The notes below the pieces were generated by a model that saw only the letters and a list, made by a program, of their open reading frames with translations, did no database searches and was not told the origin of the DNA. A program made the translations under genes and the position numbers. From the NCBI RefSeq assembly GCF_014200505.1, contig NZ_JACHBX010000005.1, forward strand, positions 310,001 through 374,000: a DNA stretch of 64,000 nucleotides, written 5' to 3'. Below are positions 25,679-33,659 of the stretch, piece by piece (within the stretch, counting starts at the first letter, position 1; each line of letters begins with the position of its first letter). This stretch comes from Massilia aurea (GTDB taxonomy: Bacteria; Pseudomonadota; Gammaproteobacteria; Burkholderiales; Burkholderiaceae_D).

Positions 25679-26878
25679 ATGGAGTTCGATATGGTCGATA
25701 ACGCAGCACTGGGGACCGTGATCAAGGTCGTGGGCGTCGGTGGCGCCGGCGGCAACGCGGTTCAGCACATGATCAATAAAGGTGTATCCGGTGTCGAGTT
25801 CATCGCCGCGAACACGGACGCGCAAGCGCTGGCCGTATCGAGCGCCGGCAACATCATCCAGATCGGTGACTCGGGCCTGGGCGCAGGGATGCGTCCTGAG
25901 GTCGGCCGCCAGCTCGCCGAACAATCGCGCTCGCGCATCGAAGACGCACTGCGCGGCGCGCACATGGTCTTCATCGCAGCCGGCATGGGCGGCGGCACCG
26001 GTACCGGCGCCGCACCGATCGTGGCCGAAGTGGCCAAGGCGATGGGCGCGCTGACCGTGGCTGTCGTTTCAAAGCCGTTCTCGTACGAAGGCCAGAAGTG
26101 CATGGACGTGGCCGAAGCGGGCCTCGAAGAACTGACCAAGCACGTCGACTCCCTGATCGTCATCCTGAACGAAAAGCTTGAAGACATCTACGAAGATGAA
26201 AGCATGCTCGACTGGATGCAGCACGCCGACGATGTGCTGAACAACGCGGTTGCCGGTATCGCCGAGATCATCAACGTGCCGGGCCACATCAACGTCGACT
26301 TCAATGACGTCAAGACGATCATGGGCGAGCAGGGCAAGGCCATGATGGGCACCGCGACCGCCGCTGGCGTCGACCGCGCGCGCATCGCTGCCGAGCAGGC
26401 TGTGGCTTCGCCGCTGCTCGACGGTATCGACCTGTCGGGCGCCAAGGGCGTGCTGGTCAACGTGACCGCAAGCCGTGGCCTGAAGGGTAAAGAGATCAAG
26501 GAAGTCATGGCCGCCGTGCGCGCCTTCGCCGCGCCGGACGCGTCGATCGCCCAGGGTATCGCTTACGACGACTCGATGGGCGACGAGATCCGCGTGACCG
26601 TGGTCGCAACGGGCCTGGGCAAGAACAAGAAGTCGATCCAGCTGGTCCAGCCGCAACAGGTCATGCGCACCGGTACCTACGATGCGCCAGTGATGCAGGG
26701 CGCTGCAGCCGTGCCGGGCGGCCTGACCGCCGGCAAGGCCAGCCCCGATGCGCTGGGCGGCATGAAGCAGCCAGCCGTGTGGCGCCGCGAGCAGGCATCC
26801 GAGCAGGTGCAGGCGATGCAGCGCAATGGCGTCGAGACCTACGACATTCCGGCGTTCCTGCGCAAGCAGGCGGACTGA
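25679..26878 (+). CDS. ftsZ: Cell division GTPase FtsZ
   Basis: 399 residues; the tubulin-like GTPase forming the Z-ring. 'KVVGVGGAGGNAVQHM' begins the fold, the tubulin signature is 'GMGGGTGTGAAP', and the synergy-loop region 'NVDFNDVKTIM' is intact. The variable linker (about 320-385) leads to the conserved C-terminal peptide 'YDIPAFLRKQ' that binds FtsA, ZipA and ZapD. The start at MEFDMVDN follows a good Shine-Dalgarno (TTAGGGAG); a TTG seven codons earlier is in frame but unlikely. The 163-bp AT-rich leader contains a TACAAT -10-like hexamer at 25590 without a convincing -35, so a separate ftsZ promoter is possible but not shown. Confidence 0.97.
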   Translation: MEFDMVDNAALGTVIKVVGVGGAGGNAVQHMINKGVSGVEFIAANTDAQALAVSSAGNIIQIGDSGLGAGMRPEVGRQLAEQSRSRIEDALRGAHMVFIAAGMGGGTGTGAAPIVAEVAKAMGALTVAVVSKPFSYEGQKCMDVAEAGLEELTKHVDSLIVILNEKLEDIYEDESMLDWMQHADDVLNNAVAGIAEIINVPGHINVDFNDVKTIMGEQGKAMMGTATAAGVDRARIAAEQAVASPLLDGIDLSGAKGVLVNVTASRGLKGKEIKEVMAAVRAFAAPDASIAQGIAYDDSMGDEIRVTVVATGLGKNKKSIQLVQPQQVMRTGTYDAPVMQGAAAVPGGLTAGKASPDALGGMKQPAVWRREQASEQVQAMQRNGVETYDIPAFLRKQAD

Positions 26879-26918
26879 TGTTCGCATGATGGTCGGCGCA
26901 GGCTGACTAGAGTGCAAG

Positions 26919-26943
26919 AGGCCAGCGCAAGCTGGCCTTTTCG
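26919..26943 (+). terminator. Rho-independent terminator after ftsZ
   Basis: An 8-bp perfect stem AGGCCAGC / GCTGGCCT with a GCAA tetraloop followed by TTTTCG, 40 bp past the ftsZ stop codon. It is well placed to end the dcw transcript. Confidence 0.85.
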
Positions 26944-26998
26944 TTTGCGCGGCGCTTGCGCGCTGCTTCCAGCCCTGCCGGCCAGCTGCCACGACACA

Positions 26999-27102
26999 CG
27001 TCATTCCCGCGCAGGCGGGAATCCCAGTCCTGAGCGCTACCGCTATGTATGGCAAATGTGGCTGCGCGTGCAACTTGGGTTCCCGCCTTCGCGGGAACGA
27101 CG
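26999..27102. repeat. Second copy of the murF-type inverted-repeat element
   Basis: Arms at 26999-27024 and 27077-27102 match the arms of the element in murF (same core CCCGCGCAGGCGGG on the left; one change, CCTTCG for CCTGCG, on the right). At 104 bp its length is one base short of the murF copy, and the 52-bp interior differs. It lies in the ftsZ-peroxiredoxin gap, about 97 bp before the peroxiredoxin start. Confidence 0.85.
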
Positions 27103-27198
27103 TGCCGGGGGAGTGGTCAACTGCCGAGGCAATGCCCTGCACACCCCTCCCGGATCGGCGATAATGGCCGGATTCACACAACCTTCACAGGAGCGAAC

Positions 27199-27702
27199 AT
27201 GAGCATCCAGATTGGCGAACGCCTGCCCGACGGCACGCTGGCTGAATTCATCGAGAACGAAACCGCAGGCTGCAGCCTGGGCCCGAACACGTTCCAGGTC
27301 GCCGATCTGGTCAAGGGCAAGAAGATCGTCATCTTCGGCCTGCCAGGCGCGTTCACGCCGGGTTGCTCGGTGCAGCACGTGCCGGGCTACGTCAAGCACG
27401 CCGACGCGCTTAAAGCCAAGGGCATCGATGAAATCTGGTGCATCTCGGTCAACGACGCGTTTGTGATGGGCGCCTGGGGCCGCGACCAGAAAGCCACCGG
27501 TATCGTGCGCATGATGGCCGACGGTAACGCCACGTTCACCAAGGCGCTGGGCCTGGACAACGATTACTCGGCCCACGGCATGGGCGTGCGCTCGAAGCGC
27601 TATGCGATGCTGGTCGACGATGGCGTGGTCAAGACGCTGGACCTGGATGCCAAGGGCGTCGAAGCGTCGAGCGCCGAAGCGATGCTGGAAAAGCTGGGCT
27701 GA
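27199..27702 (+). CDS. Peroxiredoxin (Prx5 type)
   Basis: 167 residues; a cytoplasmic thiol peroxidase of the Prx5 family reducing H2O2 and organic peroxides. The peroxidatic cysteine is in 'PGAFTPGCSVQHVPGY' (TPxC form), and 'WCISVNDAFVMGAWG' and 'RSKRYAMLVDDGVV' are characteristic. Two other cysteines ('TAGCSL', 'EIWCIS') are present; whether one resolves the sulfenate cannot be told from sequence. The ATG follows the Shine-Dalgarno CAGGAG. Genes of this family commonly sit between ftsZ and lpxC in Burkholderiales. A strong terminator follows. Confidence 0.92.
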   Translation: MSIQIGERLPDGTLAEFIENETAGCSLGPNTFQVADLVKGKKIVIFGLPGAFTPGCSVQHVPGYVKHADALKAKGIDEIWCISVNDAFVMGAWGRDQKATGIVRMMADGNATFTKALGLDNDYSAHGMGVRSKRYAMLVDDGVVKTLDLDAKGVEASSAEAMLEKLG

Positions 27703-27736
27703 TTTCGATCATCCGTTTTGTGGTGTGCCACGGTGC

Positions 27737-27821
27737 GTTGAACGCGTGGACGGCATAGCCGTCCACCCTACGGTGCAGGGCAGTTCGTAGGGTGGACGGG
27801 TTTCCCGTCCACGCGTTCAAC
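27737..27821. repeat. Inverted pair of CGTAGGGTGGACGG-type palindromic units
   Basis: Two 36-bp units in opposite orientation (27737-27772 and 27786-27821) share CGTAGGGTGGACGG ... CCGTCCACGCGTTCAAC. Each is an internal hairpin, and the pair forms a larger inverted repeat separated by 13 bp. Related units are at 33416-33548 and 45596-45631. They lie just after the peroxiredoxin stop codon and before its terminator. Likely a dispersed REP-like element. Confidence 0.8.
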
Positions 27822-27841
27822 AAACTCTGACTGAACGACAT

Positions 27842-27865
27842 CGGCGCCGCGGCGCCGTTTTTTTT
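27842..27865 (+). terminator. Rho-independent terminator between peroxiredoxin and DMT permease
   Basis: CGGCGCC-GC-GGCGCCG stem followed by eight T residues. It separates the peroxiredoxin gene from the permease gene starting at 27890. Confidence 0.8.
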
Positions 27866-27889
27866 ACCGCCAACCAGGACAACCTCACC

Positions 27890-28771
27890 GTGAAGCGCCC
27901 ATCCGGAAACCTGTACAGCATCTACGCGATGCTGCTTGCCGTCTTCATGTTTGCGCTGATGGACACGGCCATGAAGCTGCTGTCGGCGCGCTATCCGGCG
28001 CTGCAGGTCGCGGCTCTGCGGGCCATCTGTTCGCTGCCCCTGATTGCCCTGTACGTGGCCTGGCGCGGTGCGTTTGCCGGCATCTTCCGGGTGCGCTGGC
28101 CGATGCACCTGCTGCGCGCCGGGCTGGGCATCCTGATGCTGGCGCTGTTCGCATTCGGCCTGCAAAAGCTGTCGCTGGCCGAAGCCTATTCGATCTTCTT
28201 CATTGCGCCAGCCCTGATCACGGCGTTGTCGGTGCTGCTGCTGCGCGAGCGCGTCGACCTGGCGCGCTGGGTCGCCATCGGTGTCGGGCTGATTGGCGTA
28301 CTGGTCGTGCTGCGCCCCAGCGGCGCGGGCTTCCTGACGGTGGGCGGCCTGGCGGTGCTGGGGTCGGCCGCCTGTTACGCCGTCTCGGCGATCACGGTGC
28401 GCGTGCTGTCGCGGACCGACCGCAGCGAGCACACGGTGTTCTGGCTGATGGTGCTGATCGCCATTGGCGCCGGCGCCCTGGCGGCGCCTGACTGGGTACC
28501 AATGTCGGCCCGTGACATTCCGATCCTGTGCGGCCTGGCGGTGTCGGGCTTCATCGGCCAGCTGGCGATCACCGAAGCGTTTTCGCGCGGCGAAGCGTCG
28601 AGCGTGGCGCCGTTCGAATACTCGGCCCTGGCCTGGGGCGTTGGGCTGGACTGGCTGCTGTGGCGCGCGCTGCCCGACAGCTACACGCTGCTGGGCGCGG
28701 CGATCATCATCGGCAGCGGCCTGTATCTGATCCGCCACGAGAAAGAGCATGTCGAAGCCGAGCATCCTTGA
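27890..28771 (+). CDS. DMT-superfamily permease (EamA family)
   Basis: 293 residues with ten predicted transmembrane helices arranged as two five-helix EamA repeats (residues about 8-140 and 148-285). The opening 'FMFALMDTAMKLLSARYPALQVAALRA' and 'LIGVLVVLRPSG' are typical of the family; 'SVAPFEYSALAW' is the second-repeat counterpart. The substrate cannot be told; relatives export amino acids or metabolites. It starts at GTG (no better ATG in frame) and ends in 'RHEKEHVEAEHP'. lpxC begins 52 bp downstream and its promoter may lie partly within this gene's end. Confidence 0.85.
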   Translation: MKRPSGNLYSIYAMLLAVFMFALMDTAMKLLSARYPALQVAALRAICSLPLIALYVAWRGAFAGIFRVRWPMHLLRAGLGILMLALFAFGLQKLSLAEAYSIFFIAPALITALSVLLLRERVDLARWVAIGVGLIGVLVVLRPSGAGFLTVGGLAVLGSAACYAVSAITVRVLSRTDRSEHTVFWLMVLIAIGAGALAAPDWVPMSARDIPILCGLAVSGFIGQLAITEAFSRGEASSVAPFEYSALAWGVGLDWLLWRALPDSYTLLGAAIIIGSGLYLIRHEKEHVEAEHP

Positions 28772-28811
28772 CGAGCAGGGGAGGGGCGCAGCAGCGCAGG
28801 AAGCGCTGGGC

Positions 28812-28817
28812 TATAAT
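28812..28817 (+). promoter_or_regulatory. Perfect -10 hexamer immediately upstream of lpxC
   Basis: TATAAT at 28812-28817, six bases before the lpxC ATG at 28824. A transcription start about seven bases downstream would coincide with the ATG, giving a leaderless or nearly leaderless mRNA. No Shine-Dalgarno precedes the ATG (CGATCC). A -35 at 17 bp is poor. Confidence 0.5.
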
Positions 28818-28823
28818 CGATCC

Positions 28824-29759
28824 ATGCTGAAACAACGAACCATCAAGGAACTGGTCCGCGCTACGGGCGTCGGACTGCACTCGGGCCGCAAGGTCGAACT
28901 CACGCTGCGCCCGGCCGGTCCGGACACGGGCATCGTGTTTCGCCGGGTCGATCTCGATCCGATCGTGTCCATTCCCAGCTCCGCGCACGTCGTGGGCGAC
29001 ACGCGCATGGCGTCGGTCCTGATCAAGGACGATGCGCGCGTCTCGACCGTCGAACACGTGATGTCGGCCTGCGCCGGCCTGGGCATCGACAACCTCGTCA
29101 TCGACGTGACGGCCGAGGAAATCCCGATCATGGATGGTTCGGCATCGTCGTTCGTGTTCCTGCTGCAGCAGGCCGGCGTGCAAGAGCAGCCATCGGCCCG
29201 CAAGTTCATCCGCGTGCTGAAGGACGTCGAAGTGCGCCAGGGCAGCGGCGCGGCCGAAAAGTGGGCGCGCCTGTCGCCGCACAATGGCTACAAGCTCGAC
29301 TTCTTCATCGAATTCAATCACCCGGCGGTCGATGGCACGATGCAGCGCGCGAGCGTGGACTTCGGCGACATCACCTATGTTCGCGACGTGGCGCGTGCGC
29401 GCACGTTTGGCTTCATGCAGGACGTGGAAAGCCTGCGCGGCATGGGCCTGGCGCGCGGCGGCTCGTTCGAGAACGCGATCGTGATGGATGAATACCGCAT
29501 CCTGAATGCCGACGGCCTGCGCTACGAGGATGAATTCGTGCGCCACAAGATTCTCGACGCGATCGGCGACCTGTACCTGGTTGGGCATCCGCTGCTGGCC
29601 AGCTACACGGCCCATAAATCGGGCCATGCGCTCAACAACGACCTGCTGCGCGCCTTGCTGGCGCAGCCGGATTCGTACGAGATCGTCAGCTTTGATGCAC
29701 TCGATACCGCGCCGCCGTCGTACGTCAAGCAGATGACGCGGGAGTGGGCGCAGAGCTGA
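28824..29759 (+). CDS. lpxC: UDP-3-O-acyl-GlcNAc deacetylase LpxC
   Basis: 311 residues; the zinc-dependent committed step of lipid A synthesis. The zinc ligands are visible: His in 'STVEHVMSACAGLGIDN', and His and Asp in 'RHKILDAIGDLYLVGHP'; the catalytic 'HKSGHALNN' follows. The start 'MLKQRTIKELVRATGVGLHSG' agrees with the family; an in-frame ATG at 28749 would add 25 residues unlike any LpxC and lie inside the permease gene. Placement after ftsZ is standard. It has its own -10 hexamer next to the ATG. Confidence 0.96.
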   Translation: MLKQRTIKELVRATGVGLHSGRKVELTLRPAGPDTGIVFRRVDLDPIVSIPSSAHVVGDTRMASVLIKDDARVSTVEHVMSACAGLGIDNLVIDVTAEEIPIMDGSASSFVFLLQQAGVQEQPSARKFIRVLKDVEVRQGSGAAEKWARLSPHNGYKLDFFIEFNHPAVDGTMQRASVDFGDITYVRDVARARTFGFMQDVESLRGMGLARGGSFENAIVMDEYRILNADGLRYEDEFVRHKILDAIGDLYLVGHPLLASYTAHKSGHALNNDLLRALLAQPDSYEIVSFDALDTAPPSYVKQMTREWAQS

Positions 29760-29774
29760 TCCGGTCTGCTGCCG

Positions 29775-30266
29775 CTATCGTCTCTTTGCCGCCAGCGCCC
29801 TGAGCGCCGCCACCAGATCGTGATTGTGCTTGTCGTCCGGCAGTGACGCGGCCAGTTCCTCGAACGCGCGCACGGCCGTCGGCGGCAGCTCCAGCGTGCG
29901 CATCTCGGGTTTGTCGGGCAGCGCGCGCGTGACCTGCACCTTGATGCGGGTCGATTCCACCTGCCAGCCGCGCCCGATGAGCGTGCTCTGCAGCTTGGGC
30001 AGCATCTGCTTGAGCCGCGCCGCCAGCGCCGAGCTGGGCACGGCAAGAATCAACACCCCTTCCTGGAACGACAGCACATCGCAGTTGTGAAACACGGCCG
30101 GCAGCGCCGCGGCGCAATCGGCCTGCAGGCGCGCCATGCGCGTGATGGCCGGCATCAGGCTGGCCAGGCGGTCGTTCGAGCGCAGGAAGTCGGTGGCGGC
30201 GTGCGAGGTCTGCCGGTTCTTGGTGCCGAAGATATGGACCGGGCGCTTTGGGGGAGGTTGCTGCAT
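29775..30266 (-). CDS. DUF721 (DciA-like) protein
   Basis: 163 residues of the DUF721 family. The conserved core runs from about 32 to 125 ('LMPAITRMARLQADCAAALP', 'CDVLSFQEGVLILAVPSSALAARLKQMLP', 'GRGWQVESTRIKVQV'). DUF721 includes DciA, the predicted loader of the replicative helicase DnaB in bacteria lacking DnaC; the call for this protein is by family only. The C-terminal part is charged and less conserved. The start MQQPPPKRPV is preferred over a longer frame whose sequence is not conserved. It is convergent with lpxC and divergent from secA, a common position for this gene. Confidence 0.8.
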   Translation of the reverse strand: MQQPPPKRPVHIFGTKNRQTSHAATDFLRSNDRLASLMPAITRMARLQADCAAALPAVFHNCDVLSFQEGVLILAVPSSALAARLKQMLPKLQSTLIGRGWQVESTRIKVQVTRALPDKPEMRTLELPPTAVRAFEELAASLPDDKHNHDLVAALRALAAKRR

Positions 30267-30360
30267 GCTCGGAACATACCACAGCGCGCGGCAGATGGGG
30301 AAACCCCGGCGCAGCGCCGGGTCGCGGGCAATGCAGGGTGGGATTTTGCAGGCCATACGA

Positions 30361-30406
30361 GGCAGTCTGATAACGTTTCTGTCCCTGCGGGACTTGTTAT
30401 CCTGCC
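30361..30406. promoter_or_regulatory. Long interrupted stem-loop upstream of secA
   Basis: Nested inverted repeats: GGCAG/CTGCC (outer), GATAAC/GTTATC (30369-30374 with 30396-30401) and GTCCC/GGGAC around a three-base loop TGC. That is 16 perfect base pairs with small internal loops in 46 nt. It lies 140 bp before the secA start and 95 bp before the DUF721 start in the divergent direction, so it could be a regulatory RNA structure, an operator or a DNA cruciform. No T-run follows. Confidence 0.5.
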
Positions 30407-30545
30407 CACGATCCCCAAGTGTGGCCGAATCGCATGATAAAATCAGTGGTTATTTGCCTAACGCGGTCTTTGGTGAAATCTGTTGATATCATCTTGGCTC
30501 CCTCATTGGCGTCTATTGCGGCGTATTTAATACTAGAAACCAAGC

Positions 30546-33332
30546 ATGTCATTCCTGACCCAGATTTTCGGCAGTCGCAACCAGCGACTGCTCAAGCAAT
30601 ATCAAAAGACCGTGCGTGTCATCAACGCGCTCGAGCCACAGATGGAGCAGCTCTCGGACGCGGAACTGCAAGCCAAGACGCCTGAATTCAAGGACCGGCT
30701 GGCCAAGGGCACGACCCTCGACGAGATCCTGCCGGAAGCATTCGCCGTCTGCCGCGAAGCGGCCAAGCGCGTGATGAAGATGCGCCACTTCGACGTCCAG
30801 CTGATCGGCGGCATGGTCCTGCACCAGGGCAAGATCGCGGAGATGGGCACGGGCGAGGGCAAGACCCTGATGGCCACGCTGCCGGTCTACCTGAACGGCC
30901 TGTCGGGCAAGGGCGTGCACGTCATTACCGTCAACGATTACCTGGCACAGCGCGATGCTGACCAGATGGGCCAGCTGTACGGCTGGCTGGGCCTCACGAC
31001 CGGTGTCAACCTGTCGCAGCTCGACCACGACAGCAAGCAAAAAGCCTACAGCTCGGACATCACGTACGGCACCAACAACGAATTCGGCTTCGACTACCTG
31101 CGCGACAATATGGTCTACGACCTGCGCGAGCGCGTCCAGCGCGGCCTGAATTTCTCGGTGGTCGATGAAGTCGACTCGATCCTGATCGATGAAGCGCGCA
31201 CGCCGCTCATCATCTCGGGCCAGGCCGAGAACCACACCGACCTGTACATCCGCCTGAACGCGGTGCCGCCACAGCTGGTCCAGCAAATCGGCGAAGAAAC
31301 GCCGGATGGCAAGGGCAAGATCGAAGTCCCGGGCGACTACCTGAAGGACGAAAAAGCGCACACCGTGCTGCTGACCGAATCGGGCCACGAGCACGCCGAA
31401 GCGATCCTGACCGAGATGGGTCTGCTGCCTGAAGGCGCGTCGCTGTACGATGCCGGCAACATCACGTTGATCCACCACCTGTACGCGGCGCTGCGCGCCC
31501 ACGTCCTGTACCACAAGGACCAGCACTACGTGGTGCAAAACAATGAAGTCGTCATCGTCGACGAATTCACCGGCCGCCTGATGACGGGCCGCCGCTGGTC
31601 GGATGGCCTGCACCAGGCCGTCGAAGCGAAAGAGGGCGTGCGCATCCAGAACGAGAACCAGACGCTGGCCTCGATCACGTTCCAGAACTACTTCCGCATG
31701 TACGGCAAGCTGGCCGGCATGACCGGTACGGCCGACACCGAAGCGTTCGAATTCCAGGAAATCTACGGGCTGGAGACCGTCGTCGTCCCGCCGAACCGGC
31801 CGTCGCAGCGCAAGGACCGCCAGGACCAGGTCTACAAGACGTCCGACGAGAAGTACAACGCGATGGTCATGGACATCCGCGACTGCTACGAGCGCGGCCA
31901 GCCGGTCCTGGTGGGCACCACCTCGATCGAGAACTCCGAGCTTCTCTCGGGCATCCTGACCAAGGCGAACCTGCCGCACAACGTCCTGAACGCGAAGCAG
32001 CACGCACGCGAAGCGGAAATCGTCGCGCAGGCGGGCCGTCCCAAGATGATCACCATCGCCACCAATATGGCCGGCCGTGGTACCGACATCGTCCTGGGTG
32101 GCAATATGGGCAAGCAGATCCAGCTCATCGAAGCCGATGGCAGCTTGAGCCCCGAGCAGAAAGCTGCCCAGTCGCAGACGCTGCGCGACGAGTGGCAGTC
32201 GCTGCACGACCACGTGGTCAATGCCGGCGGCCTGCACATCATCGGCACCGAGCGCCACGAATCGCGCCGCGTCGACAACCAGCTGCGCGGCCGTTCGGGC
32301 CGTCAGGGCGATCCGGGTTCGTCCCGCTTCTACCTGTGCCTGGACGACGCACTGCTGCGCATCTTCGCGGGCGACCGCGTGCGCGCGATCATGGACCGCC
32401 TGAAAATGCCGGAAGGCGAACCGATCGAAGCGGGCATCGTCTCGCGTTCGATCGAGTCGGCCCAGCGCAAGGTCGAGGCCCGCAACTTCGACGTGCGTAA
32501 GCAATTGCTCGAGTACGACGACGTCGCCAACGACCAGCGCAAGGTGATCTACACCCAGCGTAACGAACTGCTCGAAGCGACCGACATCAGCGAGATGATC
32601 AATTCGCTGCGTGTGGGCGTGTTCACCGACCAGGTGCGCATCCATGTGCCGGCCGAATCGGTCGAAGAACAGTGGGACGTCAAGGCGCTGGAAACAACGC
32701 TGGCGGGCGAGTGGAGCCTGAACGTGCCGCTGCAGCAGATGCTGCAGGATGAGCCGAACCTGAACGACGACGAACTGCTCGAGCGCGTGCTGACGGCGGC
32801 CGAAACGTCGTACAACAGCAAGGTCGGCATCGTGGGCCGCGAATCGTTCGGTGGTTTCGAGCGCAACGTCATGCTGCAGAGCGTCGACACCCACTGGCGC
32901 GAACACCTGGCGGCGCTGGACCACCTGCGCCAGGGTATCCACCTGCGCGGCTACGCACAGAAGAACCCGAAGCAGGAATACAAGCGCGAAGCATTCGAGC
33001 TGTTCAGCAGCATGCTGGATCTGATCAAGAATGAAGTGATCCGCACTGTCATGACGGTCCACATCCAGTCGCGCGAAGAAGTCGAAGCAGCCGAAGCGGC
33101 AATGGCGGCGCAGGCGGCCCAGCTCGAGAACGTCAACTACCAGCACGCCGACTACAACCCGTCGGCCGCGCCGGAAGAGCTGTTCAATCCGAACCCGAAC
33201 AAGGGCGGTGAAGGCGACGCAGTCTCGGCCGAAGACCACAGCAGCTATATGGGCGTGAAGGTCGGCCGCAACGACCCATGCCCTTGCGGCAGCGGCAAGA
33301 AGTTCAAGCAGTGCCACGGCAAGCTGGCGTAA
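30546..33332 (+). CDS. secA: Preprotein translocase ATPase SecA
   Basis: 928 residues; motor of Sec-dependent export at the inner membrane. DEAD motor 1 with Walker A 'GTGEGKT', 'VVDEVDSILIDEARTPLI', the preprotein cross-linking domain (about 225-370), motor 2 with 'TNMAGRGTDIVLGG' and 'QLRGRSGRQGDPGSSRF', the helical scaffold/wing, and a C-terminal zinc-binding tail 'CPCGSGKKFKQCH' that binds SecB and phospholipids. The start is fixed by 'MSFLTQIFGSRN'. No secM-like gene is recognizable upstream. A GAAA-loop terminator follows directly. Confidence 0.97.
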   Translation: MSFLTQIFGSRNQRLLKQYQKTVRVINALEPQMEQLSDAELQAKTPEFKDRLAKGTTLDEILPEAFAVCREAAKRVMKMRHFDVQLIGGMVLHQGKIAEMGTGEGKTLMATLPVYLNGLSGKGVHVITVNDYLAQRDADQMGQLYGWLGLTTGVNLSQLDHDSKQKAYSSDITYGTNNEFGFDYLRDNMVYDLRERVQRGLNFSVVDEVDSILIDEARTPLIISGQAENHTDLYIRLNAVPPQLVQQIGEETPDGKGKIEVPGDYLKDEKAHTVLLTESGHEHAEAILTEMGLLPEGASLYDAGNITLIHHLYAALRAHVLYHKDQHYVVQNNEVVIVDEFTGRLMTGRRWSDGLHQAVEAKEGVRIQNENQTLASITFQNYFRMYGKLAGMTGTADTEAFEFQEIYGLETVVVPPNRPSQRKDRQDQVYKTSDEKYNAMVMDIRDCYERGQPVLVGTTSIENSELLSGILTKANLPHNVLNAKQHAREAEIVAQAGRPKMITIATNMAGRGTDIVLGGNMGKQIQLIEADGSLSPEQKAAQSQTLRDEWQSLHDHVVNAGGLHIIGTERHESRRVDNQLRGRSGRQGDPGSSRFYLCLDDALLRIFAGDRVRAIMDRLKMPEGEPIEAGIVSRSIESAQRKVEARNFDVRKQLLEYDDVANDQRKVIYTQRNELLEATDISEMINSLRVGVFTDQVRIHVPAESVEEQWDVKALETTLAGEWSLNVPLQQMLQDEPNLNDDELLERVLTAAETSYNSKVGIVGRESFGGFERNVMLQSVDTHWREHLAALDHLRQGIHLRGYAQKNPKQEYKREAFELFSSMLDLIKNEVIRTVMTVHIQSREEVEAAEAAMAAQAAQLENVNYQHADYNPSAAPEELFNPNPNKGGEGDAVSAEDHSSYMGVKVGRNDPCPCGSGKKFKQCHGKLA

Positions 33333-33359
33333 GCGCAGATTGCAGTTAGCATGTGGAGG

Positions 33360-33384
33360 CGGCCGGGGAAACCTGGCCGTTTTT
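33360..33384 (+). terminator. Rho-independent terminator after secA
   Basis: Eight-pair stem CGGCCGGG / CCTGGCCG (one G-U pair) with a GAAA tetraloop and five T residues, 28 bp past the secA stop codon. Confidence 0.85.
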
Positions 33385-33415
33385 CATTGAGGACACTGAT
33401 ATTTTCGCAGGTGGG

Positions 33416-33548
33416 CGTAGGGTGGGCGGCTATGCCGTCCACGCGGTGATCGTTATCGGGCGATATCACGAACGGCCCTTCGTTTTAGTGTCGGAAGACC
33501 GGGCGGCCAACCATCACCGCGTGGACGGGAAGACCCGTCCACCCTACG
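33416..33548. repeat. Second inverted pair of CGTAGGGTGGGCGG-type units
   Basis: Units at 33416-33447 (CGTAGGGTGGGCGGC...) and 33516-33548 (...CCGTCCACCCTACG) are in opposite orientation and flank about 70 bp of unrelated sequence. They belong to the same family as 27737-27821 and 45596-45631. The pair lies in the secA-argJ gap. Confidence 0.75.
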
Positions 33549-33659
33549 CATCAAGTGAAAACGGAGGGGAAACGCGGCCGGTTTATTTTGGCCCGCAATT
33601 TCGTACGGGATGATCGTGCCGTTACAATAAGCGATTCGAATTTTTCCAACGAGATCACC

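Noticed and set aside
30549..33317. 922-codon open frame antisense to secA
   Set aside because: It mirrors secA codon by codon; long antisense frames are expected in high-GC genes. The translation is His/Val/Arg-rich without domains.
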